DNA from: Terriglobia bacterium
GTDB lineage: Bacteria > Acidobacteriota > Terriglobia > JAIQFV01
DNA: 64,000 bases
Direction of reading: 5' to 3'
Assembly: GCA_020073085.1 (NCBI GenBank)
Contig: JAIQFV010000002.1
Span: forward strand, 9,586-73,585
A program made the position numbers and the translations under genes. This document shows, piece by piece, positions 25,907 to 34,506 of the stretch. The notes under the pieces were generated by a model, which worked only from the letters and a program-made list of their open reading frames with translations, made no database searches and had not been told where the DNA came from. Positions within the stretch are counted from its first letter, which is position 1, and each line of letters begins with the position of its first letter.

Positions 25907-26257
25907 CTAGAATGATTCTCTTCCCGGCTTCAGGTTCGCAATAGAGGGCATCGAGATGACGGGCTGTCTTTTCACTGCGGCCATAGACGTCAGAAACGCC
26001 GCCATAGAGATCAAAACCAGTCCAAAAAACATCCCGCGGGAAAGGGCAAAAGGCGCAACGGGATTGAAAAGCACGGCTATGGCCATGAATCCTGCGCCCC
26101 ATACGTACTTGCGCGCGCGCATGGCTTGGCCGATGACCAGCAGGGCCCCCACAGAAACTACCAATTCAACCGCTATGAGCAAGCCCGCGGAGGAGCGCCA
26201 TAGCAACGCTAAAAACAACGCGGCAAGGGAAACCCACTTCATGATATTCGTAAGCAT
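25907..26257 (-). CDS. Small integral membrane protein
   Basis: About 116 residues with four hydrophobic segments: IMKWVSLAALFLALLW, GLLIAVELVVSVGALLV, YVWGAGFMAIAVLF and MFFGLVLISMAAFLT, separated by short basic loops and ending in a charged tail. ATG 26257 has GAGG upstream; ATG 26287 (10 residues longer) is the alternative. It resembles DUF6804-type small membrane proteins, function unknown. Confidence 0.65.
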   Translation of the reverse strand: MLTNIMKWVSLAALFLALLWRSSAGLLIAVELVVSVGALLVIGQAMRARKYVWGAGFMAIAVLFNPVAPFALSRGMFFGLVLISMAAFLTSMAAVKRQPVISMPSIANLKPGRESF

Positions 26258-26357
26258 TTGAGAACCTCGTTTCTTTTTGATGTTCATAGATTCTTCTTCG
26301 CTGGAGTTGGAAAAAGTGGACCCGGCCGCCCTTGCCGGAAAGAGCCACGGCCCGCCA

Positions 26358-26678
26358 TCAAAAGGTACCGGTGAGCGCAGGGATCTTGTGGAAGGTCGAG
26401 TTGCACACCTCGAAGGTTCGAACCTGAGGGGTACCCTCAACCACTTTTGCCAGACCCTTTAGCACTTCCGGATACGTTCTACGGCTGTAAGCCTCCACAT
26501 CCTCTTTGTTCTCCCACAGGCTGATTTCAATCCCTTCCAATTTCTCCGGATCGACGAACGTGATCTCGTCCTGGAAGCCCCTCTGCTTTCGCAGGAGAGG
26601 GACTATGTTGTCAATGGTCTGCACAAACTCCACAACGCTGTTGGGTTTTAGATGGAAGGAAACATTTCGTGCAAACAT
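26358..26678 (-). CDS. ABM-domain (antibiotic biosynthesis monooxygenase-like) protein
   Basis: 106 residues with the dimeric alpha/beta barrel pattern: MFARNVSFHLKPNSVVEF, LLRKQRGFQDEITFVD, EGIEISLWENKEDVEAYSR. These small cofactor-free domains are found in haem-degrading and quinone-oxidising enzymes and in many uncharacterised proteins. No active-site residues diagnostic of haem degradation seen. Divergent from the XRE regulator gene. Confidence 0.8.
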   Translation of the reverse strand: MFARNVSFHLKPNSVVEFVQTIDNIVPLLRKQRGFQDEITFVDPEKLEGIEISLWENKEDVEAYSRRTYPEVLKGLAKVVEGTPQVRTFEVCNSTFHKIPALTGTF

Positions 26679-26772
26679 GGGACACCTCGGGGGCAGTATT
26701 CTAAGAGGCCGAATTCAGATAACCTGACTTAGTTCAGATCATTTGGAGAGTCGAGGTTGTTCCTCACTATCG

Positions 26773-26790
26773 TTAACCACATTAGGTTAA
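26773..26790. promoter_or_regulatory. Candidate operator between divergent genes
   Basis: TTAACC (26773-26778) and GGTTAA (26785-26790) form a perfect inverted repeat with 6 bp between, midway between the ABM gene and the XRE regulator gene, the place expected for an autoregulator's site. Direct binding is inferred. Confidence 0.4.
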
Positions 26791-26879
26791 TTCACTTTTC
26801 TTGTCAAGTGGAATCTGATATATTCTCAGAAGACTGGAGGAACTTAATCAAACAGAGTTAATTGGAAGGGAGCTGTTCC

Positions 26880-27737
26880 GTGAATCTTGCTCTGGTTATC
26901 CGGAAGCGGTTGGATCAGATGGGTCTCGAGCAAAGGGGTTTGGCGACTGCCGCACAAGTCACAGAGTCTTACATCTCGCAGTTACTGACGGGGAAAAAAA
27001 CGCCCCCCACCCCGAGCCGGACCGACATCTATGAAAAAATGGGGAGGTTTCTCAAGCTCCCGGGAAGCAAGCTCTCGAAGCTGGCTGAGCTTCAGCGCCA
27101 GGAGGAATTGAAGAGAAGACTGGCCGATCCACCCGCGCCCTTGTTCAAAGAGGTTCGAGAATTGGTCCTCCGCAAATGCAGGCCCGCCAAATTGAAACAG
27201 ATGCGCGCGATCTTTGAGAAGCAGCCCTTCGGCGAACTGGAGCGCCTGGTGACCCAGAAGCTCCTGGACGTCGTCAAGCGAGTGGCCCAGGAAGAACTGG
27301 AAAGTGAAAACTGGCTCCGCCTCATGGCGCGACTCAGCCAGCGAAGTTATGAGGAGATGCGGGTCATCATCCTTGAATTCCTGGACGCGGATATCTTTAA
27401 TGTGTCCATTGAAAGCTGCATTTCGTTCCTGGATCCGTTGATCGAGTCCTGGGACATCGACCTCGCCACATTCGGTATGGAAATTATCTTGAACCGCAGG
27501 GTGGCGCCGGGGCACCCCAAGAGATTCGAGTTTGTTGAGAAGAAACCCGAGCCGCCCGTCAGCGAAGAGCCGGGATTCAAAGAGTTCCTCCGGGAGGCCT
27601 CCCTGAGCGGCACTGCGACCGAGGAGGAGATTGAGTTTCTCAGGAAGCTGCGATTTAAAGGAAAGCGACCCACCCCGCTCTATTATTACCGGGAGCTACA
27701 GAATCTCAGAGACCCTCTCCATTTCCGCCCCCGGTGA
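26880..27737 (+). CDS. XRE-type HTH transcription regulator
   Basis: 285 residues. N-terminal helix-turn-helix of the Xre/Cro type at about 5-60 (LVIRKRLDQMGLEQRGLATA, QVTESYISQLLTGKK), then a long helical domain of about 220 residues of unknown type rich in Leu/Arg/Glu, ending RPTPLYYYRELQNLRDP. GTG 26880 is preferred to a TTG at 26862 because GGAAGGGAG precedes it by about 7 nt. It sits next to the convergent NO reductase gene, but whether it controls that gene cannot be told. Confidence 0.82.
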   Translation: MNLALVIRKRLDQMGLEQRGLATAAQVTESYISQLLTGKKTPPTPSRTDIYEKMGRFLKLPGSKLSKLAELQRQEELKRRLADPPAPLFKEVRELVLRKCRPAKLKQMRAIFEKQPFGELERLVTQKLLDVVKRVAQEELESENWLRLMARLSQRSYEEMRVIILEFLDADIFNVSIESCISFLDPLIESWDIDLATFGMEIILNRRVAPGHPKRFEFVEKKPEPPVSEEPGFKEFLREASLSGTATEEEIEFLRKLRFKGKRPTPLYYYRELQNLRDPLHFRPR

Positions 27738-27765
27738 GTGGAAGCGGGAGCAGGGTGAAGTCAAA

Positions 27766-30051
27766 TCACACTCGGTTTGAGGGTCCCGCCTCATAGGTGA
27801 ATAAAGGAACAGGCAGTTCGGTTTCCGGCGTGCTCCGCCCGGGGTTTGGATACCTTATCGCGCGCCAACAAAGCCAACACAGAGGCAAGGCCCCGCCCAG
27901 AATGAAAATCGCATCGCCGGGCAGGCGCGCCCATTCCAGGACATGCACCCACTTCGTCATCACGAAATTCAGGCTTCGCGCATGCCAGTAACCCCGGCTC
28001 ACGGCGTCGTTGAGTTGAACGATCCCGATGGGGAAAAGATTGAAGAACGCCATCCAGGTCAATCCCAGGTTGAGGGACCAGAAGGAGATCTTGGCGGCGC
28101 GATCGCTCCATTTGGCGGGCTGCATCAGGTAACGCAGGCAGAACAGCAAGAGTCCGATCGCGAGCATCCCGTAGACCCCCATCATCGCGGTGTGAGCATG
28201 ATTGGCAGTCAGGTTCGTTCCAATCTCGTAATAACTCACGACAGGGAGATTGACCAAAAATCCGAAGATGCCCGCGCCGACAAAATTCCACACGCCCACC
28301 GCCACGAGAAACCAAACCGCCCAGCGGTGGATATGGTCCTTCCCCACCATGGATTGCTCCCCCGATCTCATGAACCCCCAGGCTTCGAGCGTCAGCAACA
28401 CCAGGGGGACGACTTCCAGCGCTGAAAATGCAGCTCCGAGGGCCATGTGCACCGCAGGAGTCCCGCTAAAGTAAAGATGGTGCATCGTGCCCACCACACC
28501 GCCCAGGGAATACAAGATGACGTCGAGATAAATGACTCGGATGGCAGTCTTTTCCCGAACCGTGCCCATCAGAACGAACATGTACGCCACCATGACGGTG
28601 GTGAATAGCTCCAGAAAATCCTCCACCCAGAGGTGGACCACCCAGAATCGCCAGAAATCGGTGATCACAAAACCCCGTTCCGGGCTGGTGAGAAGTCCCA
28701 CCGCATAAAACGCGGGGATGGTCAGCGCGGCGTAAAACAGGAGCCAGGGCATCGTCCCATGGTGTTGCTCCCGCAATTTTCCTTTCAATCCCCGGTACAG
28801 GATGAAGACCCACAAAAACAGCCCGATCACGAGCAGGATCTGCCAAACTCGACCGAGGTCGAGGTACTCCCATCCCTGATCGCCGAACCAGAACCACCCT
28901 TTGTTCAGCCAGCCTTTGATGCTTGCATACTCACCCGCCAGGCTCCCAAACACCACCACGACGAGCGCCAGGAGGAGGGCGATCGTCAGCGGCGCCTGAC
29001 CGCGCCGCTCACGTCCGGCGATGAGTGGGACCAGGAAGATTCCCGTGGCCAGGTAGGACGCTGAAACCCAGAAGATAGAAAGCTGGACATGCCACGTTCG
29101 GGCGATGTTGTAAGGTAGAATTCGGGAAATGTCGAATCCGAAAAAATTTCCGGGCTCGGCCCGGAAATGGGCAACGAGGCCTCCACATAGGGTTTGGAGG
29201 AAGAAAAGAACCGAGGTCACCACGAGAAACCACACCACCGCTCGTTGAGCGGGGGCCAGAGCAACTTCGTCCACGGGGCGCAGCCACACCTGCCGCGGCG
29301 CCTCACTCCATCCCAGCCAGTCGTATTTCCCGAAACAAAACAGGACCAATCCTGTTCCGCCAAACAGGCCGATGATGGAGATGACGCTCCAGGTGACGGC
29401 CTCGGGAGTCACCGTATTTCCGGCGAGCGGTTCCGGAGGCCAGTTGTTGGTGTAGGAACTGCTCTCACCGGGACGATTTGTGGTTCCGGTCCAGGCGGTC
29501 CAGGCAAAAAATGCGGTGAGTTGCCGGATCTGTTTCCGATCCGCAATCCAGAGTGCCTGCGCGCCCCCCTGGCTGTCTTTGTTGTAAAACACGGACTGGT
29601 AGTGGTTTTCCATCATGCGGTGGGCGGAGGCCCGTGTCTCGCTCCAAATGACAGTGTCCGTCTCGGGATCAAATGTATTTTCGTGCAGCTCGGCAGCCAC
29701 CCGGGATGGTGCCGGCACGCGGCCCTGCAGGTCTGATTCATACCGCCGCAGCAGAATTTCGGCCGTTTTATGGAGATATTCGGCCGTGAAGTCAGGGCCG
29801 AGATAGGCTCCGTGACCATAGACCGAACCGTATTCCATGAGTCCATAGCGCTGAAAGACGTTCATCCCCTCCATAATATCTTCCCGGGTGAACAACACTT
29901 CCCCGCCTGCACTGACCACTTGGCCAGGAATCGGCGGCTGTCGCTGGTAGACCAGGTAGGCCAGAACACCCAGAATAGAAAAGCCCACGATGTAGGTGAG
30001 GATCGCCCCTTGAAGCCATCTCGGGGAGATCGGCATTGATTGTCGTTCCAT
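27766..30051 (-). CDS. norB: Quinol-dependent nitric oxide reductase (qNOR)
   Basis: Reduces 2 NO to N2O with electrons from quinol in the cytoplasmic membrane. 761 residues is the fused qNOR length: an N-terminal membrane helix and a periplasmic cytochrome-c-like but haem-free domain (about 40-220; no CXXCH), then 12 or so transmembrane helices of the haem-copper oxidase family. Haem/FeB ligands are seen in TWHVQLSIFWVS, RFWVVHLWVEDFLE and NHAHTAMMGVYGML. ATG 30051 is chosen over GTG 30075. No norD/norQ or nitrite reductase neighbours, so detoxification of NO is as likely as denitrification. Confidence 0.94.
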   Translation of the reverse strand: MERQSMPISPRWLQGAILTYIVGFSILGVLAYLVYQRQPPIPGQVVSAGGEVLFTREDIMEGMNVFQRYGLMEYGSVYGHGAYLGPDFTAEYLHKTAEILLRRYESDLQGRVPAPSRVAAELHENTFDPETDTVIWSETRASAHRMMENHYQSVFYNKDSQGGAQALWIADRKQIRQLTAFFAWTAWTGTTNRPGESSSYTNNWPPEPLAGNTVTPEAVTWSVISIIGLFGGTGLVLFCFGKYDWLGWSEAPRQVWLRPVDEVALAPAQRAVVWFLVVTSVLFFLQTLCGGLVAHFRAEPGNFFGFDISRILPYNIARTWHVQLSIFWVSASYLATGIFLVPLIAGRERRGQAPLTIALLLALVVVVFGSLAGEYASIKGWLNKGWFWFGDQGWEYLDLGRVWQILLVIGLFLWVFILYRGLKGKLREQHHGTMPWLLFYAALTIPAFYAVGLLTSPERGFVITDFWRFWVVHLWVEDFLELFTTVMVAYMFVLMGTVREKTAIRVIYLDVILYSLGGVVGTMHHLYFSGTPAVHMALGAAFSALEVVPLVLLTLEAWGFMRSGEQSMVGKDHIHRWAVWFLVAVGVWNFVGAGIFGFLVNLPVVSYYEIGTNLTANHAHTAMMGVYGMLAIGLLLFCLRYLMQPAKWSDRAAKISFWSLNLGLTWMAFFNLFPIGIVQLNDAVSRGYWHARSLNFVMTKWVHVLEWARLPGDAIFILGGALPLCWLCWRAIRYPNPGRSTPETELPVPLFTYEAGPSNRV

Positions 30052-30283
30052 GTTGTTTGAGGCCAATTCTCTCACTCATGCAGTTCAAGATCAATAAGTG
30101 GTTTATCCCGGAGATCATGACCCGGATAATGGCATTTCCCGGTGTGGGGAGCGGGCTCGGCTGAGAAAGTCCGGAGGGCTGCGATCGTGATTGGAATTCT
30201 CAAAAATCCGGAGGGGGCGCAAGGTTCGCCAAGACCCGGAACCCCGGGGTCGTTTCGCCTTGCCGGCGGGGCCGGAGGCCGCG

Positions 30284-30292
30284 TGGTATAAT
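30284..30292 (+). promoter_or_regulatory. Perfect extended -10 element, leaderless start
   Basis: TGGTATAAT is a full TGn extension plus consensus TATAAT. The expected +1 falls on 30299, the A of the following ATG. The other part of the 30052-30298 gap shows nothing else. Confidence 0.6.
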
Positions 30293-30298
30293 TTATGG

Positions 30299-31237
30299 AT
30301 GTACCGCCGGAGAGATTCCAGCCTGAGCGGGCGTCTGCTGAAAAGCCTTCACTTTCCTCAGCGCTTACGGTTCGTCTTCTTAGGTTTTTGTGTGCTCGCG
30401 ATGGCGGCGTGTTCCCGAAGCGAGTCGCACCTGTTCGGCAGGGCGGAGGGGGCGCAGCGCGTCGGGAGTTACGACCAGGCCGTCCTTCTTTACGAATCCT
30501 ATCTGCAGAAGTATCCCAATGGAGAGTTTGCGGAGAAGGGGCTGTACAATCTCGGAAATATTTATTACCTCAACCTCCGGAACCCGGGTAAGGCGCAGGC
30601 CGCTTACGAACGCTTTCTGGAAAAATACCCAAGCAGCCAGTACGCATTTACGGCGGGCGATCGTCTTGCCGAGTTATATGAGCGCGACATTCAGGATTAT
30701 CGAAAAGCCATCGATGTCCTCGAACAGATTTCCTTGCACACGCCGAGCCGGGACGAATGGCGTAGGATCCGATACAAGATCGCCACGGACTACTTTCATC
30801 TCGACCAGTTTGACCAGGCGATCATTGAATTCAAGAAGTTGATCCAGGACCAGCCCGAAGAGCATCGGTCGGACGAGGCGCGGATCAAGCTGGCGGCCAT
30901 TTACGAGATTCGCAAGCAGTGGCACGAGGCTGTGGTTCAGCTTCAGGACATCATCGACCATTCGAAGTGCGAGGAATGCCGTCGTCACGCCCAGCTCGAG
31001 ATTGTCGATTGTTATGTCTCCCAGGACCGGCTCGATCAGGCCATCGCCGCGTTAAAGAAGATCACCCCCCACCCTGAGGATCGCGATTACGTGGCCCAGC
31101 AGCTCGCGGAGCTTGAGAGGCGGAAGATCGACCGGCGATCTCCCCACGAGGTGAACTGGATCAGGAAGTCGCCACCCAAGCGAAAAATCTCCTCGGCGTC
31201 CCGTCACCGGCCCGCCGAACCGGCGCCGAACAAATAA
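30299..31237 (+). CDS. TPR lipoprotein, BamD-like
   Basis: 312 residues. Basic N-terminus, hydrophobic segment FVFLGFCVLAMAAC and a lipobox cysteine at 38. Then five or six TPR-like units (GSYDQAVLLYESYLQKYPNG, NPGKAQAAYERFLEKYPSSQ, DQFDQAIIEFKKLIQDQPEE, QWHEAVVQLQDI, DRLDQAIAALKKI). YfiO/BamD proteins of outer membrane assembly have this layout, but general TPR scaffolds do too. Two CxxC-type residues (CEECRRH) are unusual. The gene has no RBS and its ATG coincides with the predicted transcription start. Confidence 0.83.
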   Translation: MYRRRDSSLSGRLLKSLHFPQRLRFVFLGFCVLAMAACSRSESHLFGRAEGAQRVGSYDQAVLLYESYLQKYPNGEFAEKGLYNLGNIYYLNLRNPGKAQAAYERFLEKYPSSQYAFTAGDRLAELYERDIQDYRKAIDVLEQISLHTPSRDEWRRIRYKIATDYFHLDQFDQAIIEFKKLIQDQPEEHRSDEARIKLAAIYEIRKQWHEAVVQLQDIIDHSKCEECRRHAQLEIVDCYVSQDRLDQAIAALKKITPHPEDRDYVAQQLAELERRKIDRRSPHEVNWIRKSPPKRKISSASRHRPAEPAPNK

Positions 31238-31247
31238 TTGGACTGCC

Positions 31248-32480
31248 ATGCCTCACCCTGCATACACATTTCCTCCCGAACTGGAGAGGTGCATTGAATC
31301 GCTCTTGCACGGTTTAAAGGCGGCTGGCGTGGCTCGATCCGTCGCGGAACTGTCCGCCTTCTTCACCTCTCACCGCAGGGCCCGGCCGGGAAACTACCTT
31401 GCCGACCCAGAAAGCCGTGCTGCTTACATCGCCTATTTTCTGCCCGCCAATTACAGCAAGCTGCATGCGGTCTTCGAAGAGATGAAACCGCTGCTCGTGG
31501 AGCATTTCGAGCAGGTCGCCCGGGAACGCCCGAACGATCAGCGGGCATTTCGGGTTCTGGACGTCGGCGCCGGTCCCGGAACGATGACTCTGGCCGCGCT
31601 GGAATATCTGCACGCCCTCTCACCCCACGGGGCATTTCAGTTTTCTGCGGTCGATCCGAATCGCGAGATGCTGAAGATATGCCGGCAGCTTTTTCATTGT
31701 CTGCGAGACCGGATCGGGATTAAAGAGGGACAGGCAGGCTTGAAGACCCATGTGGCATCCCTCCAGGGGCTGTTCTCCCGCCCGGCGGCTCATGCCGGCC
31801 CCGGCAGTCCGTTTGACATCATAATTCTGGCCAACGTTTGGAATGAACTGGAGGATTCGGGGCCGATGTCTCTCCCGGCTCAAGTCAGTCTGATCAGGGG
31901 ACTGCTCGACCAATTAGGGGATCACGGGGCCTTGATTCTGATTGAGCCCGCACTTCGCGAATCCTCCCGAACAATCCACCAGTTGCACGACGCCGTTCTC
32001 GAACAGATTGAAGGCGCAAATGTTTTCGCCCCCTGTGTCCACCAAGGCCTGTGTCCCTGTGTGGCCGCCGGGAACGAGAAAGACTGGTGCCATACCGAGT
32101 TTGCGTGGCAGCCGACCGGGCAGATCACGGCAATTGACCGGATCATTGGAAACCGCAAAGACGCGCTGAAATTTTCCTATCTCGTCCTTCGAAAAGATGG
32201 TAAAAATGTTCTGGATTTAAATCCTTTATCCATGGGATGCGAAGGACAGTCCGCCTCTTGGCGCGTGGTGAGTGAACTGATTGTCGAGAAGGGGAAGCGG
32301 CGCGCATACCTGTGCGGCGAACCCGGAAGGTTCCAGTTCACGCGCCTCGACCGCCACGAAAGCCCGGCCAATCGGGTGTTCGGTGATTTGAATCGAGGCG
32401 ATATCGTCAGGATCAGCGGCGCGGAATCCCGCAACGAGGATTGGCGCCTCTCTGACGCGACCGCCGTAGAGAGAATTTGA
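31248..32480 (+). CDS. Rsm22-like small-subunit methyltransferase family protein
   Basis: 410 residues. A SAM-binding Rossmann fold is evident (VLDVGAGPGTMTLAAL at about 103-118; FSAVDPNREML; LANVWNELED). The pattern fits the Rsm22/METTL17 family linked to mitochondrial and bacterial small ribosomal subunit assembly. The cysteine set CVHQGLCPC followed by DWCH matches the 4Fe-4S site described for METTL17-type proteins. It lies 10 bp after the lipoprotein gene and is probably cotranscribed. Whether it methylates rRNA or acts as an assembly factor is open. Confidence 0.85.
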   Translation: MPHPAYTFPPELERCIESLLHGLKAAGVARSVAELSAFFTSHRRARPGNYLADPESRAAYIAYFLPANYSKLHAVFEEMKPLLVEHFEQVARERPNDQRAFRVLDVGAGPGTMTLAALEYLHALSPHGAFQFSAVDPNREMLKICRQLFHCLRDRIGIKEGQAGLKTHVASLQGLFSRPAAHAGPGSPFDIIILANVWNELEDSGPMSLPAQVSLIRGLLDQLGDHGALILIEPALRESSRTIHQLHDAVLEQIEGANVFAPCVHQGLCPCVAAGNEKDWCHTEFAWQPTGQITAIDRIIGNRKDALKFSYLVLRKDGKNVLDLNPLSMGCEGQSASWRVVSELIVEKGKRRAYLCGEPGRFQFTRLDRHESPANRVFGDLNRGDIVRISGAESRNEDWRLSDATAVERI

Positions 32481-32584
32481 AGGGCGGATCCCTTCTTGGA
32501 ATCATCCCTTGAGGCTGGAGAAATAGGCCCGCAGGGGCTCCGGACACGCACGTATCAGAGGGCTTGAATTCGACGGAGGCATAC

Positions 32585-33058
32585 TTGAGAAAATCAATCA
32601 CGTTATTTCTTCTGGGCCTGTTGATCATGGCGGGAGCATGCAACAAGGCCCCCCAGGGATCGACGGAGGAGAAAGCCATCCGGGAATCGCTGGAGAAGTA
32701 CCTCACCACCAAGAAGAACATCAACTTGCAGGCCTTGAAGGTGGAATACAGCAACTTCCAGATCGCTCAGAACCAGGCCACGGTCGACGTCCTGTTCAAG
32801 AGTGGCAGTTCCAATGACATGACCATTGGATTCAAATACTCATTGAAGAAGACGGCGAACGGTTGGGAAGTGGAAAAGGGCGACCCGACCAGTGGTTCGA
32901 TGTTTGGAGGCCATGCAGGCAGCGCGCCGGCCACCTCTGCGACCCCACTGCCTCCCGGACATCCCAGCGTGACGCCGCCCGCGGGCAGTGGCACGCCGGC
33001 GCCCCCGCCGCCGGGTCCAATGGAACCGGCCCACAGCAAGGATGCCCCAAAGAAGTGA
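32585..33058 (+). CDS. Small lipoprotein, unknown function
   Basis: 157 residues. Signal MRKSITLFLLGLLIMAGAC with Cys19 as lipidation site, then about 75 residues predicted alpha/beta (KAIRESLEKYLTTKKNINLQ) similar to small nuclear-transport-factor-like folds, then a Pro/Gly-rich disordered tail to SKDAPKK. The start is TTG 32585: CGGAGGC lies 5 nt upstream and the signal peptide begins exactly there. No family recognised. Confidence 0.75.
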   Translation: MRKSITLFLLGLLIMAGACNKAPQGSTEEKAIRESLEKYLTTKKNINLQALKVEYSNFQIAQNQATVDVLFKSGSSNDMTIGFKYSLKKTANGWEVEKGDPTSGSMFGGHAGSAPATSATPLPPGHPSVTPPAGSGTPAPPPPGPMEPAHSKDAPKK

Positions 33059-33154
33059 GCCGATTCATCGTATTGAACCGCGATTGGACACCGCTCCGGT
33101 AGCCTTCACCGCACTCCGCCGCAGAGCGTTTCTCCCTTTGACGAATACCATCGC

Positions 33155-34354
33155 ATGAACAGGTCCACAGTTCAACTCATCCCCGGGCTCGCGCTGGGGC
33201 ATTACACGGATGCCCAGGCCCGGACCGGCTGTACCGTGTTGGTTTGCGAACAGGGCGCAGTCCCGGGGGTTGACATCCGCGGCTCCGCCTCGGGAACACG
33301 GGAGATCGCCTCCTGTCAGCCCGGTCATCTGATCGACCGGATCCACGCGATTGCCCTTGCCGGGGGCAGCGCCTTTGGTCTAGCTGCTGCGGACGGGGTG
33401 ATGGAGTACCTGGAGCAGCGCGGGATCGGTTTTGATGTGGGGGTGACCCATGTCCCCATCGTTGCCTCCGCCATCGTGTATGATCTGTCCGTCGGAAATC
33501 CCTGGGTGAGGCCGGATAAGCAGGCGGGATTCAGCGCCACCGCCTCAGCACGGTCGGATCGCGTGGAACAGGGGGCCGTCGGCGCGGGGACGGGTGCTAC
33601 GGTTGGAAAACTGTTTGGGGCGGAATGCGCCTCGCCCGGCGGGTTCGGATTCAGCATGCTGCGATTCGCCGGAACCGACACCAAACGCCACGTCGGTCCG
33701 AAACGTTTCCCGAGCAGCCGCAAGTCATCGCCCGGGAATCTGATCACGGTGCAGGCTTTTGCGGTTGTGAATGCTTTTGGGGACGTGGTCGACCCGCGAA
33801 GCGGACGAATTCTCGCGGGCACCCGCGTCTCGCCCGGTTCGAAGAAATTCGCGGATACGGTGGTCCAGATGAAGCGGGGAATCCTGTGGAAGGGTTTCAA
33901 GACAGGCATGGAAGGATCATCCGGGGGCCTGGCCAGCGGCAGACGGCGCAGAGTGAGCGCACGCCGGGTCGACCATGCCCCGTCCCGCATGAGTGAGTCG
34001 GCCCGGGCGTCCCGTCGTATGCTTGCCGAGCAGATGCCGGAAGCCACTCGAAAAATGTTTGAACGGGAGGGCGCAGACACCGCCTCCCGTTGGAGACCCC
34101 AGAGCACGACCCTGGTGGTGGTCGCAACCGATGCGGCATTCGACAAGATTCAAATGCAGAAAATCGCCCAGATGGCACAGAACGGCCTGGCGCGCGTGCT
34201 CCGGCCGGCCCATACCCTGCTGGACGGCGATACTGTGTTTGCTTTGTCCGTCTTCGATGAGCGCCACTCGAGGGAGGCCGATGTTAATGTCGTGGGCGAA
34301 GTGGCGGCAGAAGCAGCCGCCGAGGCGATTCTGGCGGCCGTAAGACGAGCGTGA
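33155..34354 (+). CDS. P1-family (S58) aminopeptidase
   Basis: 399 residues of the DmpA/P1 peptidase family, N-terminal nucleophile enzymes that process themselves into two chains before a Ser/Thr. Recognisable blocks: GLALGHYTDAQARTGCTVLV, ALAGGSAFGLAAADGVMEYL, GAVGAGTGATVGKLFG, TVQAFAVVNAFGDVVD and the STTLVVVATDAAFDK motif around the likely cleavage serine/threonine. A 60-residue insertion rich in Arg/Ser sits at about 245-310. No signal peptide, so cytoplasmic. Released substrates (N-terminal amino acids or beta-peptides) are unknown. Confidence 0.9.
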   Translation: MNRSTVQLIPGLALGHYTDAQARTGCTVLVCEQGAVPGVDIRGSASGTREIASCQPGHLIDRIHAIALAGGSAFGLAAADGVMEYLEQRGIGFDVGVTHVPIVASAIVYDLSVGNPWVRPDKQAGFSATASARSDRVEQGAVGAGTGATVGKLFGAECASPGGFGFSMLRFAGTDTKRHVGPKRFPSSRKSSPGNLITVQAFAVVNAFGDVVDPRSGRILAGTRVSPGSKKFADTVVQMKRGILWKGFKTGMEGSSGGLASGRRRRVSARRVDHAPSRMSESARASRRMLAEQMPEATRKMFEREGADTASRWRPQSTTLVVVATDAAFDKIQMQKIAQMAQNGLARVLRPAHTLLDGDTVFALSVFDERHSREADVNVVGEVAAEAAAEAILAAVRRA

Positions 34355-34506
34355 GCGGGTGGGGTCAAGCTGAGAAAACAGTTCGATCAGGGACACGCGT
34401 CTTTTGAATCTGATTTGCCGGTCATGGCGGGTGTCCCGCAAAAACCGCAGAGGCAAAAGGCTCGGGAACACAAACTCGGATATTTGATTTTGGCCCAAGA
34501 AATCGT

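Noticed and set aside
27766-30051. Cytochrome c-dependent NorB needing NorC
   Set aside because: The long fused N-terminal periplasmic domain without haem motif and 761-residue length identify the quinol-type enzyme.
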